A stretch of DNA of 64,000 nt from assembly GCF_000718015.1 (NCBI RefSeq), contig NZ_JODY01000008.1, positions 1-64,000 on the forward strand, in the 5' to 3' direction. The number at the start of each line of letters is the position of its first letter. The first letter of the stretch is position 1. The notes beneath the pieces were generated by a model. The model did not search any database and had not been told where the DNA came from. It was given only the letters and a program-made list of their open reading frames with translations. This DNA is from Streptomyces catenulae. Lineage in GTDB: Bacteria > Actinomycetota > Actinomycetes > Streptomycetales > Streptomycetaceae. Below are positions 42,905 to 52,579 of the stretch, one piece after another. A program made the position numbers and the translations under genes.

Positions 42905-43954
42905 GTGAGAAGCAGCGGCCTCATCTACGCAGTCATCGTCGGGGCCTGGGCTGCCTACTTGGTGCCGATGTGGCTCCGTAGGCAGGACGAGCTGAACGAA
43001 GCGCGTCCCACGGAGCGCTTCAGTACGGCCATCCGGCTCCTCTCCGGCCGAGCGGCCATGCAGCGCCGCTACGACAAGGAGCAGGACGGCCTCGCCGACG
43101 ATGCCGCCGACGAGCAGGAACCGGACCACCGGCCCGACGAGGCCGACATCCGGCCCTCCGGCGATCCCGCGACCGACCCCCGTACCCGGGTCGCCGCCCA
43201 CCCGCCGCGCACCTCGCTCGCCGAGCGCGCCAAGCGGGCCAAGGTCCTCGCCCGCCGCCGACGCACCATCACGGTCCTCTTTCTCACCTTCACCGTCGGC
43301 GCGATCGTCGCCGCGGTCGGCGGCACCGCCTTCCTCTGGGCCCCCGCCGCCCCCGCCCTCCTGCTGAGCGCGTACATCGTCTACCTCCGCACCCAGGAGC
43401 GCCGCCGCTTCACCTTCACCATGGACCAGCGCAAGGCGGAGGCGGCGGCGCAACGGCTGCGGGAGGGCCGCCCCCGCCCTCCGCGGGCGGCGGACCAGCC
43501 GCCCGCCGCCGACCACCCGGCCGACCCCGTCGCTGACGCCCCGGCCGAACCCCACCCGGAGCCGCGCCCCGAGCCCGCCCAGACGGCCGGCCGCCGCGCC
43601 CTCGTGGAGGAGACCGACCACGCCGAGTGGGTCGACCAGCAGCGCGAACGGGAACGCCCGCACCCGGCCCCCGGCAGCTGGGAGCCGGTCCCCGTACCGC
43701 TCCCCACCTACGTCACCGCCCCGGTCGCCCCCCGCGCCACCAGCCACGTCGACCTCGACGCCGACGACGCCTGGAGCTCCGCCCGCTCCAGCGCCGCCGC
43801 CGAGCACCCCGAACCCCAGCGCCAGGACCAGCCCACCGGGTCCCGCCGTCCCCGGGGCCGCACCCCGCTGTTCGACCAGTACGCCTCCCCGGCGCCCACC
43901 GACCCCGCCGCCGACCCGGACGACTACGACCGCCCGCGCGCCGCGAACGAGTAG
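42905..43954 (+). CDS. sepX: Cell-division membrane protein SepX/GlpR
   Basis: A 349-aa protein starting SSGLIYAVIVGAWAAYLVPMWLRRQDELNEARPTERFSTAIRLLS, the signature of the actinobacterial GlpR/SepX family. TM1 lies at residues ~5-22; two closely spaced helices follow at ~120-160 (TITVLFLTFTVGAIVAAVGGTAFLW, APALLLSAYIVYL); the C-terminal half is Pro/Ala/Glu-rich and disordered. SepX is needed for normal septation in Streptomyces, and GlpR anchors Glp to the membrane and FtsZ in Corynebacterium. The GTG at 42905 is the family start. The linked glp gene at 39778 supports the assignment. Confidence 0.88.
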   Translation: MRSSGLIYAVIVGAWAAYLVPMWLRRQDELNEARPTERFSTAIRLLSGRAAMQRRYDKEQDGLADDAADEQEPDHRPDEADIRPSGDPATDPRTRVAAHPPRTSLAERAKRAKVLARRRRTITVLFLTFTVGAIVAAVGGTAFLWAPAAPALLLSAYIVYLRTQERRRFTFTMDQRKAEAAAQRLREGRPRPPRAADQPPAADHPADPVADAPAEPHPEPRPEPAQTAGRRALVEETDHAEWVDQQRERERPHPAPGSWEPVPVPLPTYVTAPVAPRATSHVDLDADDAWSSARSSAAAEHPEPQRQDQPTGSRRPRGRTPLFDQYASPAPTDPAADPDDYDRPRAANE

Positions 43955-44026
43955 CCCCACGCTGACCAGCACGGGAAGCGATTTCCGAGCACCGCCGTCA
44001 AGGTGCTAGAGTTTCACACGTCGCAA

Positions 44027-44099
44027 GGGCCTGTGGCGCAGCTGGTAGCGCACCTCGTTCGCAACGAGGGGGTCAGGGGTTCGAATCCCCTCAGGTCCA
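44027..44099 (+). tRNA. tRNA-Ala (anticodon CGC)
   Basis: A complete cloverleaf of 73 nt: acceptor stem GGGCCTG/CAGGTCC, D-arm GCGC...GCGC, anticodon stem CCTCG/CGAGG with loop TTCGCAA (anticodon CGC, reading GCG), and T-arm GGTTCGAAT with a GGGG/CCCC-type stem. CCA is not encoded. A TAGAGT -10-like box lies at 44007-44012. Its 3' half is the integration site of the adjacent decayed element. Confidence 0.95.
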
Positions 44100-44105
44100 C
44101 CGACG
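44057..44105 (+). repeat. Attachment-site repeat 1 (3' half of tRNA-Ala)
   Basis: Forty-nine bases from the anticodon loop to just past the tRNA end recur at 47789-47836 with one 1-nt deletion and one substitution. With an integrase remnant starting 67 bp further on, this is the attL of an integrative element. Confidence 0.85.
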
Positions 44106-44171
44106 TGAGAGCCCCTGCCGGAGAGATCCGGCAGGGGCTCTTTCGCGTCGTACAGCAGCGAAGTACAGCAA

Positions 44172-45238
44172 CTACCCCTCGGGGGCGACCTGGCCGCCGA
44201 GGTGCTTCCCAAGCTTCCGCAGCGCCTTCCGCGTCGACTCGGACGGAACGTGCGTATAGATCTCCATCGTCACCGCGATCTTGCTGTGCCGCAGGATCTG
44301 CATGGCGATCCGGGGGTGCACGTCGAGCGCACCGCAGGTGTGCCGGGTGTCATGCAGCGGATCTTCCGCACACCGGCCTTGGCCGACCGGGCGTCGAACG
44401 CCCGGTTGAAGTTCCGCGGCTCGATCGGGGTGCCGTTGCGTGTGGTGAAGACGAAGCCGGAGTCCGTCCAGAGTTCGCCGCTGCCTGCTTGGCCGACTCC
44501 TGGGCCTTGCGCCGGAGCTGGAGCGCCGTCATGCAGATCTCGGGGAGCGGCAGGACGGCCGCCGAGGCTTCGGTCTTGGTCTCGTCGTGCACCAGGCGCC
44601 GGGCGATGCGCTGCAACTGCTGCTCCACCGTGGTCTCCCCGGCATCCAGGTTCACGCTGTTCCAGGTGAGGCCCAGCACCTCGCCTTCGGCGGAAGCCCA
44701 TCACCAGGATGAGCACATAGGCCGGGTACAGCGGATCAGCGGCAGAGCGGGCGGCTACGGGCGGCGCGGACTTTCACCAGGCCGGCCACGTTCTTCGCGA
44801 TCAGCTCTTCGCGCATGGCATTGCTGAGGGCGGAGCGCAGCACTGGCACTCATCCAGAAGCTTGTTCAGCCACGCCCGCACGTCGCGCACCGAAAGTTTG
44901 TCGAGCCGCTTCGTACCGAGCCCGGGAGCGATGTACAGGCGGACGTGCATCTTGTACGTCTCGGCTGCCTTCGGCTTCAGCGCGGGGTCCACCACTTCCT
45001 TCAACCAGTAAGCGAGGTACTGCCGGAGCATCGGCGACTTGGTGTCCACCGGCCTCTTCTTCGCTTCACCTTGGAGCTTGATCCACTTGTCGTGGACCTC
45101 GTCCCGGGTCTTGCCGTAGACGTACTTGCGCTTCTTCCGACCGTCCGGTGTGGTGACCCAGACGTACGCGGCGAAGCCGTTCTTGTACGGGTAGATCGAG
45201 CCTTCGCCGTTGCCACGCTTGCCGCTCACGCGGACCAC
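44172..45238 (-). pseudogene. Broken tyrosine recombinase (integrase) of the tRNA-Ala element
   Basis: Translations in all three minus frames add up to one Streptomyces-type integrase. The N-terminal part (45238-44801) has KRGNGEGSIYPYKNGFAAYVWVTTPDGRKKRKYVYGKT and a core-binding domain ending at LNKLLDECQCCA. The frame then shifts; LYPAYVLILVMGF, EVLGLTWNSVNLDAGE, SGFVFTTRNGTPIEPRNFNRAFD and ALDVHPRIAMQILRHSKIAVTMEIYTHVPSE follow in different frames. At least three or four frameshifts and two short internal deletions are needed to explain it. The catalytic RHSK and Tyr remain readable. It cannot make an active protein. Confidence 0.85.
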
Positions 45239-45435
45239 TCCATTTCTGCCTCACGGGCGAGGCGTTCGACGTACTCGTCGACCCAGCGGGGGAGGATGCG
45301 GCGGTTGCGGCCGTCCTTGACGGAGCGGATTTCGCCGGTGAGCACGAGCATCTTGGTCTTGGAGAGGCCGTAGCCGAGCATCTGCGCGACTTCGGCGGTG
45401 GTGTACCACTTGGGCTGGATCACGGTCACAGCCAT
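45226..45435 (-). CDS. Excisionase / AlpA-like helix-turn-helix protein
   Basis: A 69-aa protein: QPKWYTTAEVAQMLGYGLSKTKMLVLTGEIRSVKDGRNRRILPRWVDEYVERL is a MerR-like excisionase fold that reads the promoter and attachment DNA. GGAAGGAG lies seven bases before the ATG at 45435. The gene overlaps the integrase start, the common xis-int layout of actinomycete integrative elements. It is the only intact gene of the element. Confidence 0.82.
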   Translation of the reverse strand: MAVTVIQPKWYTTAEVAQMLGYGLSKTKMLVLTGEIRSVKDGRNRRILPRWVDEYVERLAREAEMEWSA

Positions 45436-45573
45436 GTCGTGGCTCCTTCCTCGCCGAGCCTCGCCAGGGGCTTCGCCGACTCTGTTGCGGTTCTGCTGGA
45501 GGTCGCGGACGGCGCGGTGCATGTCGATCTCGTCGACGGCTTCGGGGAGTCTGAGCATTTCGGCCTTGGGCAA
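45426..45573 (-). pseudogene. Frameshifted small ORF upstream of xis
   Basis: Starting at ATG 45558 (or TTG 45573) the frame reads MLRLPEAVDEIDMHRAVRDLQ then QNRNRVGEAP with good codon use, after which it loses sense. Removing one C from the CCCC run just after this point continues it as LARLGEEGATTWL and a stop that overlaps the xis ATG. This looks like a short accessory gene broken by a 1-nt insertion. Function unknown. Confidence 0.55.
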
Positions 45574-45791
45574 GGGCGGTGATCCTCTCGATGGGGGAGG
45601 CGGAGGGCGGGCGTTAAGGGCGGTAGCGGCGGTAAGCCGTGTGACCTGGGGTTTCGAGCGGGCGGTATGTGGGGCGGTGGGCGGTGCGGTAAGCGAGGGG
45701 CGGCTGGCTTTCCGTGCCCTGGTCGCACCGCTTTCCGCGCCGGTGTTTCCGCAGGTCAGGACGCTTGCCGCCGATCTCGCCCTTAGCGTCC

Positions 45792-46874
45792 TCAGCCCGC
45801 GTACTTCACGATCGTTGTGGGGCGGCCACCGGTGGGTTTCTGGTGGCGGGTGTAGGTGGGGAGGTCGAGGAGTTGGGCTACGAGGCGGTCGCGTTCGGGG
45901 CGGGTGGCGTTTTTGAAGAGGCGGCGGATGCGGTCGGCGGTGAGGCCGTCGGGGTCGGCCGCGCGGACGGCTTCGGCGAGTTTGTTGACCTTGGGGTCGC
46001 CGGTGGTGCCGCCGAGGAGGTGGATGGCGGATGCGCGGGCGTAGTTGAGGAGTTGCCACGCGGCCCGCAGGTGGGTTTCGGAGATGGTGGCTGTGTGGTC
46101 GCACAGGGCGTAGACCATGGCGACGCGCTGGACGTACGGGGCGGCTCGGGCGGTGAACTGTGTGATGACGCCGCCGGCGGCGTCGCCGCTCAGGGCCGGG
46201 TAGACCCCCTCGCAGTACAACTCCCATGCCAAGGCGCTGAATTCGACCTCATCAACGCGGGCCGCGTCGGCGAGGACGGTGCGCCAGCTGGCCGCGAGGT
46301 TGGTGATCAGCTCGGCACTGGCGCCCCGCGACCCGGGCAGGATCAGGTTGCGGTGGCAGAAGACCGGCAGGAAGCGGTTGTACGTGCCGCCCGCCATCTC
46401 GGAGTCCTGCATCTTGGCCCGGAACTCCTCCAGGGTGATGTGTCCCAGGATCGCGATGTGCGGGTCGGTCGCTTTGAGGGAGTCGCGGACCATCGAGCTG
46501 AGGGAGTCGCCGTCCCATGCCTGGCGCAGGACGCCGGGGAGGCTGGAGCCTTCGCGTCGTCCGCGGCTCATGGTGACGGCGTACTCCGATTCCACGACCC
46601 ATAGCCGCTTGTCGATGCTGGCGGGGGCGGCGGTCTCGCCGGTGTCGTCCTTGACGTACCCGATGAGTCCTTCGCCGCTGTTCAGGCCGCGTGGGGTGTG
46701 GTCGGGGCCGAAGAAGTCCGGCAGGGCCTCGGCCAGGACGCGCCGGGCGGTGGAGGTCGCGGAGCCCTTGCGGCCGGAGGAGGTGGGGCCGATGGTCAGG
46801 GCCCAGATGAGGGAGAGGGCGGTAGTTGCCCACCATGAGTCCAGCTCGCGGAGGCGTTTTTGGCTTCTATGGAT
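45792..46874 (-). pseudogene. 5'-truncated DUF3987-type replication protein
   Basis: The frame is open from an in-frame stop at 46875-46877 to 45792, about 360 codons. It begins abruptly in RLRELDSWWATTALSLIWAL, continues with GPTSSGRKGSATSTARRVLAEALPDF, KRLWVVESEYAVTMSRGRREGSSL and ILGHITLEEFRAKM, and ends GGRPTTIVKYAG. This is the C-terminal two-thirds of a DUF3987 (YfjI-like) helicase/primase-related protein as found in actinomycete integrative elements. No start codon precedes the conserved part; the first GTG (46595) lies inside it. Upstream DNA turns AT-rich, marking the breakpoint. Confidence 0.75.
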
Positions 46875-46877
46875 TCA

Positions 46878-47788
46878 GCCCCTCGCGCTGACGCCCTGAA
46901 GGCTTGGGAAAATAAATCGGGAGAATGACTCCAAGAGACCTTGGCGAAATTTCCCAAAATGACTATCCCGAGGCTCTGGTTCTGGCATTGAATGGCAGGG
47001 CTTACGAACTCACCGGTAAGTAATATTTTGATGGAATTTGCGTGCTGACTAGAGCCTGGAGTGGCTGATAAGAAGATGTAGAGGCGGTAGGCGTGTAGTT
47101 TTGCACTGCCCGGGAGGCTCGCTCCAACTGTTCCGGGTTGGTACAGGAAAATGGTGGTTGCCGTGGGCAGCTGGCGTTGATTCTGGATTTCGTGGCGATA
47201 ATTTCACTTCCCTGCGATTAGGATTAGGGGGCGGTAGCGCTATGACCGCCATGCCTGCGGCTGTAGTGCTGCAGTAGATTAGCGCAAATCCTGCTATTCT
47301 GGAAGCGGCTGCGTCGGGGAGGTGCAACTCTGAGGCTTCCGATCGCCTGTAATTGAAGAGCGCTGCGATACCATAACTAACATGCTGAGAATTGATGTTT
47401 CGTGCCGGAATCGCAGTGCGCCCCGCATGGCTTCGGATGCAGTGCCAATCCCGAGCGCTTCGATGTCCTCGCCCATTTTTCTCAGCGCCTTGTCGGCCTT
47501 TGCGTGCTGCCGTCTGGCCATCCACCGTGGTAACTACAGTAACTGATCCCGAACATGGTCGATCATGTAGAACAGTGGGACGTTCGGTGCTGGCACCTCG
47601 TGCCTCTAACCGCGAACTGGGCCGTGTGAGAGCGGTGTGCGAACCTTTAGCCTGCAAGAATGCCGGGTGTGCAGGGCCCTCCGGGCTCTTGCCGTGAGCA
47701 GCGAAGCGCAGCAACCGCGGTCACCGTCAGCGGCCGTCACTCCCTTTGGTAGGCAAGTTGACCAGGCCAAATGACTTTGATGACCGTA
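46878..47788. other. AT-rich remnant DNA inside the decayed element
   Basis: About 900 bp of much lower G+C than the chromosome, with no intact gene. A 75-codon minus-strand frame at 47294-47521 (starting MARRQHAKADKALRKMGED) has helix-like content and could be a gene remnant. It links the truncated DUF3987 gene to the distal attachment repeat. Confidence 0.55.
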
Positions 47789-47836
47789 GTTCGCAACGAG
47801 GGGGCAGGGGTCCGAATCCCCTCAGGTCCACCGACG
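47789..47836 (+). repeat. Attachment-site repeat 2 (partial tRNA-Ala copy)
   Basis: Copy of 44057-44105 with one base missing in the run after the anticodon arm and one T-to-C change in the T-loop region. It is the attR of the decayed element and not a functional tRNA, because the 5' half is absent. Confidence 0.85.
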
Positions 47837-48918
47837 AGGAGTCCGGGGAGTCGTTCTCGAGTCGCCCACGAGATCCCGACCAGACAGTCATGGTTGGCCG
47901 GATCTCGGCGTTTGACGCAAGCAGAATGGAAGTTGTTCCGGAAAGCGCGACTTCGACTCCTGGAATTGACTGGGGAGGGAACGCTGGCATGCCCTGAGAA
48001 ATGGGCAGGCGTGGCGTCAGATTTCAATGATCTCGCGACATGGCCCTCTTCGGATGTACTCCAGGGTGTTTTGCGGATCCTCCTGCAAGGGTAGATGTGC
48101 GCGCACGTTCTTGCTCCTGCAGTCGCCGGTAGAGAGCGAGAAGTTTACGAGTGGAAGCACCCCACTGTTGAGATGGTGCCTGATGGTAGTTCTCAGAATC
48201 GTCCTGTGGTTTTCAGAGCCGGTAGTAAAATCAAGGGGAATGGGCTGGGGGAGTCCACGAGGCATAGCTCGCTGTTGACACGGCCGCTTATAGAGAAGCT
48301 GCGTACGTGGGTCCGCTCTGGCTGGCTCACGCTGGCCTTCCGGGTATGGCGCCCAATTCCCTATCCGGGGTGTGCAGGACTGCGCCAATGGTTAGCGGAC
48401 GGGCGTCTGGCTTGAACGGGTCCGACAAGGGCAGTGGCGGTTAGTGCAGTGATCTAACCACCCCCTGTCGCCGCCCTTACGTGCCAATTGGCGCTCGCTT
48501 CGACCAAGGAGTGCGTGCACGGGAGGGGAGGCATGATCGACTCGGCACCGCGGCTGCGGTACCGATGGGCATGTCACTGCGTCAGTGGTGCATCAGCCGC
48601 TTGGCAGAAGATGGCTACCGGAGCGATGGCGAGTCGATTTGTGGGTCCCTTGATTCGGCTCACAGGTAAACTTGCTCTACACCCCTCTTGCTACGCGGAG
48701 CCGACTGCAGAATTTAAACGGAACCGCGTTGAGCAATCTCTCAAACGACCTCAGGGAAGTTGGGATCGGCTGTAGAGAACACTGGCTGCTTCTTTATCAG
48801 GATGTCGCCGATCGGTATCGCCAGGTCGTGGCCCAGGGCCTCATCATTCTGAAAGGTTCAGGTGGATGTGGTTAAGCCGATACCGGATCGACAGCGCGGT
48901 GCGTCCCAGGACTTCTCA
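47837..48918. other. Low-G+C region without a supportable gene
   Basis: About 1.1 kb beyond attR. Open frames exist on the plus strand at 48095-48415 (106 codons, with EREVYEWKHPTVEMV) and 48481-48669, but none has a good ribosome-binding site, family resemblance or host codon use. They may be remnants of mobile DNA. Confidence 0.45.
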
Positions 48919-49824
48919 TTACCAGTCTTGGAGCAGACAAGTAGTGGGTTTCTGCGTGGGCTTCGACACCCAGGCCCGGTATGGGGCGAGGCCTGCTGTC
49001 GAGCTCATCCCCGCAGCAGCGGCGATCACGTCATCCGGAACGTGCTGACGTAGCAACTCCACGATCCAAGTGCTGCGAAGCCGTGACAGCTTCAGTTTGG
49101 GCACGCAGGGTGAGCCTTCCTGGGTGCGTTCGACCCAGTTGGCGATGCAGTTCTTCGGTGTGGTGGCTTCGCGCTGTGGCAGGAAAAGGTAGCTGTGGCC
49201 GACGGAGAGGGCACGCTCGGCGAGGACTTTCTCCCACATGGCCCTGCACACCACGAGCCGATCACTGTCGGGTACGGCAACAACTACCGTGTCGGACGGT
49301 AGTGTGGTGACGTGATTGCCACGCGCCGCGAGTACCTCGCGGCGCGAAAAACCGCAGCCAGCGCCCAATGCGAGTAAGGTCAATGCGCTGCCACCACGCG
49401 CGGCACTTCCAGGCAGATTGCGGGCCCACATCATGAAGCGGGCCAACTCTGGCGGTGTGTATGGGGCCGACCGGCGAGCGATTTGCATCTTCGGCGCCGC
49501 TTGCTGTCCGCTTTGTAGCCACAGCAGGGCCTCGCGCACTCGCAGAAAGATGCTGCGATACATCTGGAGGGTACCGCCCCGGAGAGAGGGGTGTGCCAGT
49601 AGGTATCGGGTGATCGTCTCTGACGCCAGCCATACCAATGGGTCGCGCTTGAGTCCCGCTCGCTCGGCGAACGCTGCGAGCCCGGACAGTACCAACATCA
49701 CCTGTGGCACCGGATACGGGACCGAATTACAGGTGGCTGCAGCCACCTGTCGGACGCCTTCGGCGACCAGCGGCCATTCTGCCGGTTCGTCCGGGGGCTG
49801 ATAGCCCAGGATCGCGCCATGCAT
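48919..49824 (-). CDS. Tyrosine-recombinase-fold protein with degenerate active site
   Basis: About 301 aa from the ATG at 49824 (GGAG seven bases upstream); the frame is open to 50328 and a start at 50229 (AAGG upstream) is possible but adds atypical residues. An N-terminal SAM-like part (QTYRS-like LQMYRSIFLRVREALLW) precedes a catalytic-fold part: LTLLALGAGCGFSRREVLAARG resembles recombinase box I, and KLSRLRSTWIVELLRQHVPDDVIAAAAGMSSTAGLAPYRAWV resembles box II. A Tyr is kept, but the two active-site His are Ser and Met and the box I Arg is displaced. It may be a non-catalytic DNA-binding protein or a divergent recombinase. Confidence 0.6.
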   Translation of the reverse strand: MHGAILGYQPPDEPAEWPLVAEGVRQVAAATCNSVPYPVPQVMLVLSGLAAFAERAGLKRDPLVWLASETITRYLLAHPSLRGGTLQMYRSIFLRVREALLWLQSGQQAAPKMQIARRSAPYTPPELARFMMWARNLPGSAARGGSALTLLALGAGCGFSRREVLAARGNHVTTLPSDTVVVAVPDSDRLVVCRAMWEKVLAERALSVGHSYLFLPQREATTPKNCIANWVERTQEGSPCVPKLKLSRLRSTWIVELLRQHVPDDVIAAAAGMSSTAGLAPYRAWVSKPTQKPTTCLLQDW

Positions 49825-50445
49825 GGCTGTCTCCAGTGGAGCGCACCACGAGTATTTGCTACTCGCATGGCCAGATCTGTCAAGATTGCGCACTTCGGCC
49901 GTCAGGAGCGTACTCGTGTGGCTGGAGGGAGGGAACGTAGCCCCCCACGGGGGGAACTGGCTCGTGATCTGGGGAACTGCCCCACGGCAGCGATGAGCCC
50001 CGGTCACCTCCAGGCTCGAGTGGTAAAGGGCATCGTCCGTTGGCTGACCGGTCCTGTGCCCCGTGAGGGACCTAGGCTGAGGCGAATCGCGGTGAGCTGA
50101 GCCAGCCGTCGGACAGGCGCGAAGTTGCTCACCGGCACTAGTTGGACCGATGCGTCCGCCTTGAGTCGCCTGGAGGACGTCCTCGGTGTCGGACTCTACC
50201 CAGGTGCCCCTGGGCTGGGGGTGAGTCATTGCTGAGCCTTCGTTCTCGTGCCAGTTGTACGCAGGCAGGGTGAAATCGGCCGAGCACCCCCCCGAGCGAC
50301 CCATCCGTGGGTTACGCTCCGAGGGCATGCTGAAGCCCCATTGCAGGTATCACGTGCACCGGTGCCGCTGAGCTTCCACCTCGGCGGCACCACTCACGTT
50401 CTGGGCCAGATACTCGCTCTGATCCCTGTGCTCACCGAAGCCTTT
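49825..50445. other. Leader region of the recombinase-like gene
   Basis: About 620 bp between the chosen start of the recombinase-like gene and the end of the coiled-coil gene. The recombinase frame stays open through most of it, so part could be coding. TTGACA at about 49880-49887 (minus strand) may be a -35 element. Nothing else is identifiable. Confidence 0.35.
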
Positions 50446-50997
50446 CTAGGCGGCGCCTTTCCGCGACTCGTGGCGCCCTGAAAACAGTCCGGGGCCGACC
50501 TTGACGAGGTGCCCGTTGGCAGTCAACTTCCCCAGCGCCGCGCGAACGCTCTCGACATTCGTGCGCTTCTCGCTATCCCGGCCGAGCGCCTGGGTAACAT
50601 CTTTTGCGGTCATAGGACGGTCGGCACTCAATACGAGCACGCGGATCTTTGCGCTCACGGGGCCCAGCGGGCGTGGGCCCGATTTGGGCAGATCGGTCTC
50701 CTCAGGCTGCTGCTCGGATGAGACGGAGTGCAGTCGGGATGCGTCCTCGTGGTCCCGGGTGCCGGTGGTGTCTGGAGGCCCCTCTTTGGTCTGCTGAGCA
50801 GAATGCTGTTGCCCTGCTCCAGGGTGCTTTATAGCGGACGCATCGTCGATTAGCAGCTTTTTGACTGTCCGTCGCGTAATCGCCAAGTTAGCCAATAGTT
50901 CTTCGAGTTGGGCGAGTTCAGTCCGCAATTGGTCAAGTCGCGACCGGGCCCCGCTCTCCTTCGCGTCGAGACGACTGAGCAGCGTGTTGTCTGTCAT
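50446..50997 (-). CDS. Coiled-coil protein with C-terminal winged-helix domain
   Basis: About 183 aa. Residues ~5-45 form a coiled coil (LLSRLDAKESGARSRLDQLRTELAQLEELLANL), the middle is polar and disordered, and residues ~130-175 look like a winged helix (AKIRVLVLSADRPMTAKDVTQALG, then VESVRAALGKLTANGHLVKVGPGLF). The ATG at 50997 follows GGGGAGG. It lies upstream of the recombinase-like gene on the same strand, so the two may form an operon in which this protein is the DNA-binding or regulatory partner. No family name is recognised. Confidence 0.68.
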   Translation of the reverse strand: MTDNTLLSRLDAKESGARSRLDQLRTELAQLEELLANLAITRRTVKKLLIDDASAIKHPGAGQQHSAQQTKEGPPDTTGTRDHEDASRLHSVSSEQQPEETDLPKSGPRPLGPVSAKIRVLVLSADRPMTAKDVTQALGRDSEKRTNVESVRAALGKLTANGHLVKVGPGLFSGRHESRKGAA

Positions 50998-52579
50998 GTG
51001 ACCTCCCCATGGTTGCGCGACGTCATGGATGCGTCGGCTCGCCCCTGTCTCCATGACCTAGCGCCTAACTCTAGGCCTGCCGCACAGCGTTGCTGCGATT
51101 TGGCTCGCAAAATTCACCCGACCGGGATAGGAAGCGCTGAGGCGTCATCCTGAGTGCAGTCTGCTAGGCGGTTTCGGGGGCGGTCGGTCATTGGTGCGCG
51201 CGCCGTCAGCCTGACGTGCGGCGGTAGCGGATCGAATGCTCCGTGGCTGAAGGCTGGAGTAGGAGACCGCTGGCGGGGTGCCCGTGAGGTGATCGATGTG
51301 GTTGCCTTCAAGCCTCAGACTGGCGCTCAGTGGGTACAACCACCGTCGAGGCATGGCAACAGGAACGGATCTGCAACCGGCCGCGGATGTGGGCCGTGGA
51401 CGCCCCTCGGGAGCGGGTGCGGACCGCATTGGTGGCCCAGGACGACGCAAACAAGGTGCTGAGCTGGACTACTTCGGCAGACTCCGTGGTTGTGAGCTCG
51501 CCAGAGCGCAGCTGGGACCTGCTAAAGGTACGCCGGTCGCTCATGGCCGCGCGTAGCTGGCGGGCTGGTGCGGTCCAGCCTCGGAGGCAATCTGCTTGAC
51601 TGCCCGGCGAGGCGGCCATTTGCTCGTGCGCGGCAGACCGGTTCGGCGGTGGACTCGCGGCTGCGCGGGCCGGAGTGGTGCGGTTCCGTACGACTGCAGG
51701 GCTGGAGCGGAATCGGGGGCTATCAGTAGGTCTGTGCTGGAGGTCTGTTGCGTTGCGGGGAGGTAGCCGCCCGCTGACGTAAGGTTCATACCTGGCAGGT
51801 CTTGTCGGGCGTCAGGCTGTGCCGCATTTTGAGTTGTCGCCACCGCGGGGCCTTGTCACGGAGCTCGGGGGAGGCGGGCATGGTGTGGAAGCCCACGCCG
51901 TTGGGCTTGTTCGTGCCGCGGCGGGCAGGCCACTTTTTGTCGGAGTTTCTCCAGCCACAGACAGAAGCCCACGAGCGCGTGGCTGGCCTGGTGCGCCATT
52001 CTCCGACCACGTGGAGGCTGTCCCTGTCGGGGCGGGCAGAAGCGCGGACCTTCCCCCTAAGGCTTGGAACTCGTCGGCCAGTCAGTGCAGTTGTACACCA
52101 CTGGACCGGGGCTGGCGGGGTGGGTGTGGCGGTCGGTGCGAGCACGGCGCGTGTGGGGCGGTTCGGGGGCGAGTTCCGCCACAGGGGCGCGCGGGGCCGT
52201 GGTGGTGCCGGTCGCGGTGGTCGGGCCGGTGGGCGGTGTTCCGTGTCGTTCCCGCGGGGGCATGCCGGTGAAGGCGCCGAGTACCAGGGGTGCCGCGGTG
52301 GTCAGTGAACAGATTCGCGCCGGATGGTACGGGGCGGTCGGTCGGGGTGTCGAGGGGGCTGGGCCGTGACTGTTCGGTCATTGTGGGGCGCCGTTCGAGA
52401 GCTGGCGGTGGACGCAGTCGGTTCCATCGTCCGGGGAGTTGAGGCGTGTGGCCACCGTCTCGGCGTCCACGACGCCCTTCTTGTGTCCAGGAGCCCGTAT
52501 AGGGGACGCTATTTGATGGCTGCAAGTTGATTGTTGGGAATGTCAGTTGGAGTTCGTAGGAGACTTGCGCATGGCGAGG
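50998..52579. other. Gene-poor end of the foreign island
   Basis: About 1.6 kb. Overlapping frames occur on both strands (for example 51330-51599 plus with PRERVRTALVAQDDANKVL, and 51786-52145 minus with GTNKPNGVGFHTMPASPELRDKAPRW), both protein-like for 30-50 residues and then not. They probably are fragments of former genes. G+C rises towards 52.1 kb. No complete gene, IS end or RNA can be supported. Confidence 0.4.

Larger units (their letters stand above)
44057..47836. mobile_element. Decayed integrative element at tRNA-Ala(CGC)
   Basis: Bounded by 48-49-bp direct repeats of the tRNA 3' half, 3.7 kb apart. Contents in order are a broken integrase, an intact excisionase, a frameshifted small ORF, a truncated DUF3987 replication protein and anonymous AT-rich DNA. 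Order and orientation (int next to attL, xis overlapping int, replication gene upstream) match actinomycete integrative and conjugative elements of the pSAM2/SLP1 type reduced by deletion. No transfer (tra/spd) gene remains. Confidence 0.8.

Noticed and set aside
47789..47836. Second tRNA-Ala gene
   Set aside because: Only the 3' half is present and it has a deletion in the variable region; it is an attachment-site copy.
51786..52145. Minus-strand frame containing GFHTMPASPELRDKAPRW
   Set aside because: Protein-like for a short stretch only, no start signal and no family recognised; listed as part of the island remnant.
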